Of a DNA stretch of 10,948 nucleotides, positions 1 to 5,403 are shown one piece after another (the first letter of the stretch is position 1; the number at the start of each line of letters is the position of its first letter). Under the pieces are notes generated by a model that was given only the letters and a program-made list of their open reading frames with translations, was not told the origin of the DNA and searched no databases. The DNA is taken from positions 1 through 10,948 of the forward strand of contig SSGN01000223.1 in NCBI GenBank assembly GCA_008016945.1, given 5' to 3'. The position numbers were made by a program, and so were the translations under genes. This DNA is from Flavobacteriales bacterium (GTDB lineage Bacteria; Bacteroidota; Bacteroidia; Flavobacteriales; PHOS-HE28).

Positions 1-1643
1 CTGCCATCACCGGCGAAAAGCTGGAAGGGCTGCACCCCGGCTCGTGGTCCGACGGCAACCCGGTCGATGTCGGCTTCGATGCCGACCCGGCGCGGTTCGT
101 CGATGCCATCGATGCCTGCCTGGATGATCCCGGTGTCGACGGCGTACTGGCGATCCTGACGCCGAACACCCATGTCGACCCGCAAGCCGTCGCCGAGGCA
201 ACGATCGCTGCGGCCAACCGCACGGACAAACCGGTGCTCACCTGCTGGCTCGGCGAGCTTCATACACGCAGTTCGCGCAGCACCTTCGCACGCGCCCGCT
301 TTCCGACCTTCCGCACGCCGGAAAATGCCGTGACCGCGTTTTCCTTCATGGTGAACTGGGTGCACAACCAGGCCTTGCGCCTGGAAACACCCGCCGCAAT
401 GACGTCGTACACGCCCCCCGACATTGCCGCCGCCCGCGGCATCATCGAACACGCGCTCGACGAAGGACGCACTGCGCTGACCCTGCCCGAGGCGAAGGCC
501 GTCCTCGCCGCCTTCCAGGTGCCGGTCTCGCAGACCCTGCAGGCGGAGAGCCCGACGGAAGCCGTCAGCGTCGCCAACCATCTCGGATATCCGCTCGCCA
601 TGAAGGCGCTGCCCGCGGCCGCCGGCGTCCACAAGAACCTGCGCTCGGCACCCGAAGTTGCGCTTGCCTTCCGCGAACTCGCCGCCCGCGGTGCCACCAC
701 CATCCTGCTCGAACCACAGGTGCACAAGCCGGAGGGCCGCTGGCTGGCGGCTGGCCTGCGTTGCGACCGCCTCTTCGGGCCGGTCATCACGCTCTCCGAA
801 AGCGGCATTGCGCCGATCATCTACAACGCGCGTTCGGTTGCGCTACCGCCGCTCAACGCACGCCTCGTCGACACCATGCTGCGCGTGCCGCATGTCGCCC
901 GCCTGCTCGGCCCGCTGCCCGGCAAGCCGGCGGTCGCCGAGGCGCCGCTGCGCGAGATCCTGCTGCGCATCTCGGAGATGGCGAGCGAGTTGCCCTGGCT
1001 GACGCGACTCGACATCGCGTCCCTGGTCGCCGACAGCCACGACGCCATCGCCGTCGACGTCCACATCGACCTCCAGCCGCTGCCGCCGGATCACGAGCGC
1101 TACGGGCACATGGCGATCTGCCCGTACCCGTCGCAACTGGAATCGGAAGAAGGGTTGAAGGACGGGCGGACCTGTACGCTGCGCGCCATCCGGCCGGAAG
1201 ACACCGCGGCGCTGCAGGATTTCGTGCGCCGGCTGTCGGTGCGCAGCAAGCGCCTGCGCTTCTTCTCCGCGCTCAGCGAACTACCGCGACACCAGCTCGC
1301 GCGCTATGCGCAGATCGACTACGGCCGCGAGATGGTCATCATCGCCACCTGCCAGGAAGAGGGCCAGCAACGCATCCTCGGCGAGGCGCGCTACTCGATC
1401 CTGCTCGACGGCCGCAGCTGTGATTTCGCGATCGTCATTGCCGACGACATGGCCGGACAGGGCCTGGGTTCCCGGCTGATGAACCGCCTCATGGAGGCGG
1501 CACGCGAACAGGGCCTCACCACCATTCGCGGCCAGGTGCTCGCCGACAATGAGCCGATGCTGGGTCTCATGGAAGCATTGGGTTTCATGATCAACCTCAC
1601 CGACGACGAATCCATGGTCGAGGTATCCCGCCGGCTGGACTGA
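1..1643 (+). CDS. PatZ-like protein lysine acetyltransferase (CoA ligase-like/ATP-grasp/GNAT), 5' truncated
   Basis: The reading frame is open from base 3 to the TGA at 1641-1643, giving 546 visible codons; the N-terminal CoA-binding domain lies outside the window. The fragment opens in the second CoA-ligase subdomain (NPVD motif near visible residues 20-23, then LTPN and the stretch KPVLTCWLGE). An ATP-grasp domain follows (about residues 140-375). A GNAT domain fills residues 389-546, with the acetyl-CoA loop Q-G-L-G-S-R near nt 1460. Order and linkers (PTFRTPENAV, then NWVHNQALRLETP) match the E. coli PatZ/Salmonella Pat family, which acetylates lysines of metabolic enzymes such as acetyl-CoA synthetase. 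The ATP-grasp part looks degenerate: the usual HKSD-x-GGV loop is shortened to VHKNLRS, and the DINPL-type metal-binding motif reads DIASL. The product is therefore more likely an acetyltransferase than an ADP-forming acetate-CoA ligase. It is convergent with the osmC-like gene. Confidence 0.9.
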   Translation, partial: AITGEKLEGLHPGSWSDGNPVDVGFDADPARFVDAIDACLDDPGVDGVLAILTPNTHVDPQAVAEATIAAANRTDKPVLTCWLGELHTRSSRSTFARARFPTFRTPENAVTAFSFMVNWVHNQALRLETPAAMTSYTPPDIAAARGIIEHALDEGRTALTLPEAKAVLAAFQVPVSQTLQAESPTEAVSVANHLGYPLAMKALPAAAGVHKNLRSAPEVALAFRELAARGATTILLEPQVHKPEGRWLAAGLRCDRLFGPVITLSESGIAPIIYNARSVALPPLNARLVDTMLRVPHVARLLGPLPGKPAVAEAPLREILLRISEMASELPWLTRLDIASLVADSHDAIAVDVHIDLQPLPPDHERYGHMAICPYPSQLESEEGLKDGRTCTLRAIRPEDTAALQDFVRRLSVRSKRLRFFSALSELPRHQLARYAQIDYGREMVIIATCQEEGQQRILGEARYSILLDGRSCDFAIVIADDMAGQGLGSRLMNRLMEAAREQGLTTIRGQVLADNEPMLGLMEALGFMINLTDDESMVEVSRRLD

Positions 1644-1688
1644 GCCCGGTGGCCACTTCCAGCCCGTAAGGCACGGCGTCGCGCCCGC

Positions 1689-2066
1689 TCAGGCCTCGTC
1701 GACCGAGAAGCTGATTTCCGCCCCGCCCTCGACGATCTTCTTCACGGCGCACAGGCGAATCGCCTCGAGCACCGTCGCGCGTTGCTCGGCACTGAAGTGC
1801 TCGGGAAAGCGGACTTCCGTCTTGAATTTCGACAGCGTCAACGGTCCGCCGGGGCCGGCGAAGGGCTTGCAGTGGATGTCGATGCCGAGCGGCGAAATAC
1901 CGAGTTCCTTGCAGGCCTTCTTGGCGAATACGGCGGCACATCCGGCGAGGGCGGCATAGAGGGCCTCGAGCGGGTTCATCGCCGAGCCGTCGACTGCGTA
2001 GACCGCCTCGTGACGACCGGCCTTGACATTGATGACCGGGGATTCCTGGACAGTGACTGCATACAT
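1689..2066 (-). CDS. OsmC family protein
   Basis: The product is 125 residues and is a compact OsmC/Ohr-fold protein. The two family cysteines are present: Cys43 in the segment ALAGCAAV and Cys106 in RLCAVKKI, at the helix positions where OsmC/Ohr enzymes carry their peroxidatic and resolving cysteines. The N-P-L-E-A-L run before Cys43 is typical of the broader OsmC (YhfA-like) group rather than Ohr proper. The start is well supported: AAGGAG lies 6-7 bases before the ATG at 2066. Known OsmC/Ohr proteins reduce organic hydroperoxides with dithiol reductants. The exact substrate here is unknown. It follows the two YeeE/YedE-like genes on the same strand after a 65-base gap, so it is either the last gene of that operon or has its own promoter in the gap. 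A role with sulfane sulfur or persulfides is inferred from context only. Confidence 0.88.
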   Translation of the reverse strand: MYAVTVQESPVINVKAGRHEAVYAVDGSAMNPLEALYAALAGCAAVFAKKACKELGISPLGIDIHCKPFAGPGGPLTLSKFKTEVRFPEHFSAEQRATVLEAIRLCAVKKIVEGGAEISFSVDEA

Positions 2067-2084
2067 GGACTTCTCCTTCAGAAA

Positions 2085-2119
2085 ATTAACGTATTAACGA
2101 CTACTAATAGTCAGCGCAA
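2085..2119 (-). promoter_or_regulatory. Possible osmC promoter/operator with ATTAAC repeats
   Basis: The 65-base gap between pmpB-like and osmC is markedly AT-rich. On the + strand ATTAAC occurs at 2085-2090 and 2093-2098, a direct repeat with an 8-base period. The heptamer TATTAAC (2092-2098) recurs at 3356-3362 inside the arsR promoter. A perfect inverted repeat GACTA/TAGTC (2099-2103, 2108-2112) lies next to it. A weak sigma-70-like pair on the - strand is TTGCGC (2119-2114), a 17-base spacer, then TAATAC (2096-2091). Only three bases of each hexamer match consensus, so promoter activity is uncertain. The repeats could be a second operator for the ArsR protein. Confidence 0.35.
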
Positions 2120-2148
2120 AAAAACAGGGGGTCAGCGCGACGCGCGCT
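2118..2148 (-). terminator. Weak intrinsic terminator after the pmpB-like gene
   Basis: On the - strand a perfect 6-base stem (AGCGCG/CGCGCT, + coordinates 2134-2139 and 2143-2148, 3-base loop) overlaps the pmpB-like stop codon. It is followed nine bases later by a run of seven T (2124-2118). The distance from stem to T-run is longer than in a classic intrinsic terminator, so it would give partial termination at best and reduce readthrough into osmC. Confidence 0.3.
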
Positions 2149-2548
2149 GCCACAATTCGAACGCACCGATGCCGGCCAGCAGCGCGAGCACGAAGACCAC
2201 GCCCTCCGGCGCACCGGCACCGAGCAGCACCAGGCCGGGACCGGGGCAGATGCCGGCCAATCCCCAGCCGACGCCGAACAGGGCGCTGCCGACGAGCAGG
2301 CGTCGATCGATGCGGCCCGGTTGCGGCAGGCACAGGGGCGCACCGAGCAGGGTACGGCTGCGTTTTTCCGCCACGCGGAAAGCGAAGAATCCGACCGCGA
2401 TGGCGCCGCCCATGACGAACATCAGCGAGGGATCCCAGGCACCGGCCAGGTCCAGGAAGGCCAGCACCTTGGCCGGGTTGGCCATGCCGGACACGATCAG
2501 ACCGAGACCAAAGACAAGTCCGGAAAACAGGGAGGCGAGGATAGACAT
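2132..2548 (-). CDS. YeeE/YedE family membrane protein, PmpB-like (DUF6691)
   Basis: The product has 138 residues and about four membrane segments (roughly 3-22, 41-57, 84-110 and 115-133). The signature G-W-G-L-A-G-I-C-P-G-P-G puts Cys101 in the membrane region, as in the C-terminal half of YeeE/YedE proteins and in the small PmpB proteins. YeeE (TsuA) imports thiosulfate and passes it along membrane cysteines; split PmpA/PmpB pairs sit in BigR-type sulfide-response operons. By inference this subunit works with its upstream neighbour to move a sulfur species such as thiosulfate, sulfide or sulfane sulfur. The start ATG is three bases after the upstream stop, with GGA about nine bases before it, which indicates translational coupling. 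The substrate cannot be read from the sequence. Confidence 0.88.
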   Translation of the reverse strand: MSILASLFSGLVFGLGLIVSGMANPAKVLAFLDLAGAWDPSLMFVMGGAIAVGFFAFRVAEKRSRTLLGAPLCLPQPGRIDRRLLVGSALFGVGWGLAGICPGPGLVLLGAGAPEGVVFVLALLAGIGAFELWQRASR

Positions 2549-2551
2549 GGG

Positions 2552-2986
2552 CTAGTTCCACAGATGACGCAGCACGAACACCGTGGCAAAGCCGGCGCCC
2601 ATGAAGACGAGTGTCGCAGCGAACGAGCGCGGGGACAGGCGCGACAGTCCGCAGACACCGTGACCGGAGGTACAGCCGGAACCGAGACGTGTTCCGAAGC
2701 CGACCAGCAGGCCGGCGACGACGAGCGTCCCCCAGCCCGCATCGACCGCAGGCGCCTGCCATTCGGCAACGAGGCGGTAAAGCAGCGGCGCCAGCAGCAG
2801 GCCGCCGACGAAGGCCAGTCGCCAGCCGGTGTCCCCGGCGGCGCGTGGTGCCAGCAAACCGCCGACGATGCCGCTGATGCCGGCGATGCGCCCCTGCAGC
2901 AGGGCCAGCAGGGCGGCGGCGATGCCGATCAGGAGGCCGCCGGCAGCAGCGCTCAGCGGCGTGAATGCATTCCAGTCGATCGTCAT
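2552..2986 (-). CDS. YeeE/YedE family membrane protein, PmpA-like
   Basis: The product has 144 residues from the ATG at 2986, beginning MTIDWNAF, and about four membrane segments (roughly 13-31, 36-46 re-entrant, 54-72, 86-100 and 122-140). The diagnostic motif [12 protein letters not shown] lies at residues 102-113 and carries Cys105 and Cys112; it is the hallmark of the N-terminal-type YeeE/YedE half. The chosen start forms a 4-base ATGA overlap with the arsR stop, a classic coupled junction. An in-frame ATG at 2998 would add four residues and a longer overlap, and is less likely. Together with the downstream PmpB-like protein it reconstitutes a full YeeE/YedE fold. Family knowledge points to transport of thiosulfate or a related sulfur compound; its position behind a BigR/SqrR-like regulator supports a role in sulfide or persulfide homeostasis. 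Confidence 0.9.
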   Translation of the reverse strand: MTIDWNAFTPLSAAAGGLLIGIAAALLALLQGRIAGISGIVGGLLAPRAAGDTGWRLAFVGGLLLAPLLYRLVAEWQAPAVDAGWGTLVVAGLLVGFGTRLGSGCTSGHGVCGLSRLSPRSFAATLVFMGAGFATVFVLRHLWN

Positions 2987-3315
2987 GATGCGGCACACTC
3001 CGCCTGCGGGCAGTACAGCGCATGCAGGGCATTCAGCAATGCCAGCACACGCGCATCGGCGATCGAGTAATAGATGCGCTTGCCGTCACGCCGGGTGGCG
3101 ACGAGGCCTTCGCTGCGCAGCACCCCGAGTTGCTGCGACAACGTTGGCTGATGCAGGTCAAGCCGCCCTTCGAGTTCGCCGACGGATTGCTCACCCTGGC
3201 TCAACTGACAGAGCAGCAACAGCCGGTTCTCGTTCGCCAGCGCGGCCAGCACAGCCGTCGCGGCACCGGCGCCGGCACGCATTTGAACCATATCGAGCGG
3301 AGGGGTCACGGTCAT
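2983..3315 (-). CDS. ArsR/SmtB family repressor, BigR/SqrR-like (putative persulfide sensor)
   Basis: The product has 110 residues with a winged-helix fold. The N-terminal helix leads into [14 protein letters not shown]; the recognition helix region is [17 protein letters not shown] (55-71); the wing is [11 protein letters not shown] (75-85). Cys36 and Cys102 lie 66 residues apart, the same spacing as the redox-active pairs recalled for BigR (42/108) and SqrR (41/107), which form a disulfide or tetrasulfide with reactive sulfur and release DNA. A third cysteine (Cys107) lies near the C-terminus. The metal-site CxC motif of ArsR arsenic sensors is absent, so thiol sensing is favoured over metal sensing. 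It leads the operon and overlaps the next gene by four bases. The start lacks a clear Shine-Dalgarno; Met9 or Met12 are alternatives. Autorepression through the dyad upstream is likely but inferred. Confidence 0.9.
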   Translation of the reverse strand: MTVTPPLDMVQMRAGAGAATAVLAALANENRLLLLCQLSQGEQSVGELEGRLDLHQPTLSQQLGVLRSEGLVATRRDGKRIYYSIADARVLALLNALHALYCPQAECAAS

Positions 3316-3341
3316 CGCGGATCCAGGGGGTTAAATCAGTG

Positions 3342-3369
3342 TTTCACAATATACTTATTAACATAATAT
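3342..3369 (+). promoter_or_regulatory. Possible divergent promoter for the vanZ-like gene
   Basis: On the + strand TTTCAC (3342-3347) and TAATAT (3364-3369) are separated by 16 bases and partly match -35 and -10 hexamers. They overlap the arsR promoter, so the divergent genes could share control. The match is weak and could be a by-product of the AT-rich dyads. Confidence 0.2.
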
Positions 3370-3376
3370 CTGTCAA
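3348..3376 (-). promoter_or_regulatory. Sigma-70 promoter of the arsR-pmpA-pmpB operon
   Basis: Read on the - strand, a perfect -35 TTGACA (3376-3371) is followed by a 17-base spacer and the -10 hexamer TATATT (3353-3348). Transcription would start near 3341, giving a leader of about 25 bases before the arsR ATG. This is the strongest promoter match seen in the window and stands in a sharply AT-rich island within GC-rich DNA. Such a strong promoter in front of a repressor gene suggests that it is normally held off by bound protein. Confidence 0.7.
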
Positions 3377-3384
3377 TATATTAT
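3363..3384. promoter_or_regulatory. Inverted repeat, candidate ArsR/BigR-type operator
   Basis: ATAATAT (3363-3369) and ATATTAT (3378-3384) form a perfect 7-base inverted repeat with an 8-base spacer. It encloses the -35 hexamer of the arsR promoter and reaches into the promoter spacer. A second, smaller dyad, TATTA/TAATA (3356-3360, 3364-3368), lies beside it. ArsR dimers typically bind AT-rich dyads of this size over their own promoter, so binding here would block RNA polymerase. Assignment to this ArsR protein is inference. Confidence 0.5.
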
Positions 3385-3427
3385 TTTCCGGTACGCCAAT
3401 CCGTGGCCTGTCGGACGCCGAGCACCA

Positions 3428-4546
3428 TTGCCAGCAAGCCCCCCCTCGGCTATTTTCGTGGCCGTGACCCGCACCAGCCCACCTCCGCCGCGCCGCCCGA
3501 GCCAGCCGATCCCGCCGCTGCCGCGCTACCTCGCGCTCGCCTACGCGGCGCTGGTGATCTACGCCAGCCTGCACCCCTTCGCCGGCTGGCGTGACCTCGG
3601 CGTTCCCGCCTTCGCCTTCCTCGAAGCCGGCTGGCCGCGCTACTGGACGGCCTTCGATCTCGCCACCAACATCGTCGCCTACGTGCCGCTCGGCTATCTG
3701 CTGGCGCTGGCGCTGAGCCGCCATGCCGGCCGCCTGCTGCCGGCGCTGCTCGGCGCCCTGATCGCTGCCGGCATCAGCTTCTCGGTCGAGGCCGTGCAGA
3801 CCTGGCTGCCGACGCGCGTCGCGTCCAACCTCGATCTCGCCTGCAACACGCTCGGCGCCCTGCTCGGCGCCTTTGCCGCCTGGCGCAGCGGGACGCTCGC
3901 ACTGGTCTGGCTCGCCCGTACCGAGCGCCGCCTGGTCGCCCCGATCCCGCACGCCGACGCGGGCCTTGTCCTGCTCGGCCTCTGGCTGCTGACGCAACTG
4001 TCGCCGGAGACCGTACTGTTCGGCGCCGGCGACCTCCGCCAGCTGCTCGGCCTGTCGCCGGCGATCGCCTACGCCGCCCCCAGCTTCTTCGCGCTGGAGC
4101 TGACGATCATCGCCTGCAATACCGTCGCCATCGGCCTCATCGCACGCACCCTGCTCGCCAGCCGTCATTCCGCCCATGCGGTGGTGTTCGCCTTCCTGCT
4201 CCTTGCGCTGATCATGCGCGCCCTCGGCGCCGCGGTACTGATCGGTCCGCGTGAAGCGATGGCCTGGCTGACACCGGGTGCCGGTCTCGGGCTGACCGTT
4301 GGCGCCACGCTGCTCGCAGTCCTGCTCTTCCTGCCGGCCACCTGGCGCATCGCAGTCGCCGGCATGGCACTGATGGCCGGGGCCGTGCTCGTCAATCTGG
4401 CGCCGGCGAATCCGTACTCGATCGCCGCCCTCGCGACCTGGCGCCAGGGCCACTTCCTCAACTTCAACGGGCTGACACGGCTGACCGCCAGCCTCTGGCC
4501 CTTCCTGACCCTGCCCTACCTGATGCTGCTGGGCCGCCGGCTTTAA
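3428..4546 (+). CDS. VanZ family membrane protein
   Basis: The product has up to 372 residues and consists almost entirely of hydrophobic segments. Residues about 33-155 form a VanZ domain: first membrane helix RYLALAYAALVIYASLHPF, then the polar signature D77, N81, P87, G89; E121, Q124, P128, R130; S133, D136, N140, G143. This D..N.....P.G / E..Q...P.R / S..D...N..G pattern is characteristic. The C-terminal 215 residues add further membrane helices (about six by eye) not present in the short VanZ of glycopeptide-resistance clusters, as in the longer VanZ-like proteins of proteobacteria. VanZ itself gives low-level teicoplanin resistance by an unclear route; the role here is unknown. The start is uncertain: the longest frame uses TTG at 3428, with GTG codons at 3458 and 3464 as alternatives, and no site has a good Shine-Dalgarno. 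Confidence 0.82.
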   Translation: MPASPPSAIFVAVTRTSPPPPRRPSQPIPPLPRYLALAYAALVIYASLHPFAGWRDLGVPAFAFLEAGWPRYWTAFDLATNIVAYVPLGYLLALALSRHAGRLLPALLGALIAAGISFSVEAVQTWLPTRVASNLDLACNTLGALLGAFAAWRSGTLALVWLARTERRLVAPIPHADAGLVLLGLWLLTQLSPETVLFGAGDLRQLLGLSPAIAYAAPSFFALELTIIACNTVAIGLIARTLLASRHSAHAVVFAFLLLALIMRALGAAVLIGPREAMAWLTPGAGLGLTVGATLLAVLLFLPATWRIAVAGMALMAGAVLVNLAPANPYSIAALATWRQGHFLNFNGLTRLTASLWPFLTLPYLMLLGRRL

Positions 4547-4562
4547 GTCGGAGTTAAGGCGA

Positions 4563-4585
4563 CGGCGCGAACATCGCCGCTTTTT
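4563..4585 (+). terminator. Intrinsic terminator after the vanZ-like gene
   Basis: CGGCG (4563-4567) and CGCCG (4575-4579) form a 5-base GC stem with a 7-base loop, followed after one C by five T (4581-4585). It lies 17 bases beyond the vanZ-like stop and directly ahead of the DUF2141 gene. The stem is short, so termination strength is uncertain. Confidence 0.5.
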
Positions 4586-4601
4586 CCGAAGCAGGATCGA
4601 C

Positions 4602-5039
4602 ATGTTCACGCGTTCACACCTTGCCCTGTTCCTCGCTGCCGTCGCCTGCGCAGCCGCCCCGCTCGCCCATGCCGAGAATGCAACGCTCACGGTCACGCTG
4701 AAGAATGTCCGCGACGCCAGCGGCGCGCTGCGTGCCGGCCTCTACCGCGAGCCAGCCACCTTCCGCAAGGAGGAGAAGGCGGTCGAGGTCGCCCAGGTAC
4801 CCGCCGCGGCCGGCGAAGTGACGCTGAGCTTCCGCGAGCTGCCGCCCGGCCGTTACGCGATCATGGCCTATCACGATGAGAACGGTGACGGCCAGCTGAA
4901 CCGCCGCTTCGGCATGTTTCCGACCGAGGGCTACGGGCTCTCCAACAACCCGCAGGTTTCCGGCCCCCCGGCCTTCGAGGACAGCGCCTTCGAGGTCGCG
5001 GCACCGGAAACGGCGATCGCCATCGAGCTGCGCTATTGA
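4602..5039 (+). CDS. Exported DUF2141 domain protein
   Basis: The product has 145 residues. Residues 1-24 form a Sec signal peptide: a charged start, a hydrophobic core (LALFLAAVACAAAPL) and the cleavage site AHA before Glu25, so the mature protein is periplasmic or secreted. The remainder is a beta-sandwich-type DUF2141 domain with the family landmarks L-P-P-G-R-Y-A-I-M-A-Y-H-D (80-92), the acidic loop DENGDGQLN (92-100, resembling a calcium-binding DxNxDG loop) and GMFPTEGYGLSNN (104-116). Its function is not known. Metal binding by the acidic loop is plausible but untested. AGGA about seven bases before the ATG supports this start. It is separated from the vanZ-like gene by a hairpin with a T-run, so it probably has its own promoter. 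Confidence 0.88.
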   Translation: MFTRSHLALFLAAVACAAAPLAHAENATLTVTLKNVRDASGALRAGLYREPATFRKEEKAVEVAQVPAAAGEVTLSFRELPPGRYAIMAYHDENGDGQLNRRFGMFPTEGYGLSNNPQVSGPPAFEDSAFEVAAPETAIAIELRY

Positions 5040-5062
5040 GCGGCATTTTTCGGGATAATGGC

Positions 5063-5079
5063 GCCTCCTGACCGGAGGC
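5063..5079 (+). promoter_or_regulatory. Hairpin enclosing the ferredoxin Shine-Dalgarno
   Basis: GCCTCC (5063-5068) and GGAGGC (5074-5079) form a perfect 6-base stem with a 5-base loop. The 3' arm contains the full GGAGG ribosome binding site (5074-5078) of the gene starting at 5085. In RNA the stem would hide the site from the ribosome. This may be a translational control element or a chance complement. Confidence 0.45.
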
Positions 5080-5084
5080 AAGCC

Positions 5085-5393
5085 ATGAGCCACTTCAAGC
5101 ACCACGTATTCTTCTGCTGCAACCAGCGCGACCCGGGCGAGACCTGCTGCGCCGCGCGCGGCGCCGTCGAGGCGCAGACTTACGCCAAGGACCGCATCGC
5201 CCAGCTCGGACTCAAGGGCAAGGGCAAGATCCGCATCAACAAGGCCGGCTGCCTGGACCGCTGCGATGACGGCCCGGTGCTGGTCGTCTACCCGGACAAC
5301 GTCTGGTACACCTACATCGACAAGGACGACATCGAGGAGATCATCCAGGAGCACCTGGTGAACGGCCGCGTCGTCGAGCGGCTGAAGATCTGA
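5085..5393 (+). CDS. Thioredoxin-like (2Fe-2S) ferredoxin
   Basis: The product has 102 residues, beginning MSHFKHHVFFCCNQR. Cysteines at 11, 12, 21, 22, 56 and 60 fit the thioredoxin-fold ferredoxin layout of a first cysteine, a second about nine residues on, and a C-x3-C pair (GCLDRCDDGP, 55-64), as in Shethna-type ferredoxins and the NuoE-like fold. Four of the six would bind the cluster; two adjacent Cys-Cys pairs leave the exact ligands open. The protein is cytosolic and probably transfers electrons to an unidentified partner. ATG 5085 is chosen because GGAGG lies six bases before it and the family usually begins MSxFxHHVFFC; the in-frame ATG at 5058 would place the GGAGG inside the coding region. 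The alpha/beta hydrolase gene follows after ten bases, so the two are probably cotranscribed. Confidence 0.9.
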   Translation: MSHFKHHVFFCCNQRDPGETCCAARGAVEAQTYAKDRIAQLGLKGKGKIRINKAGCLDRCDDGPVLVVYPDNVWYTYIDKDDIEEIIQEHLVNGRVVERLKI

Positions 5394-5403
5394 GCACGGC
5401 ACG

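Noticed and set aside
1782..3070. Long + strand frames over osmC and the YeeE/YedE-like genes
   Set aside because: They contain no domain and conflict with the coupled ATGA and 3-base junctions of the - strand genes.
3344..4696. 450-codon open frame on the - strand opposite the vanZ-like gene
   Set aside because: It is rich in Q, G, E and R with no recognisable domain, mirrors the codon pattern of the vanZ-like gene, and runs through the arsR promoter. It is a GC-rich shadow frame.
5028..5050. Possible terminator after the DUF2141 gene (CGCT-ATTG-AGCG followed by five T)
   Set aside because: The stem has only four base pairs before mismatches and overlaps the coding end; too weak to call.
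5031..5059. Possible promoter for the ferredoxin (GATAAT at 5054-5059)
   Set aside because: The -10-like hexamer has no acceptable -35 at 16-18 bases; nearest TTGAGC is only 12 bases away.
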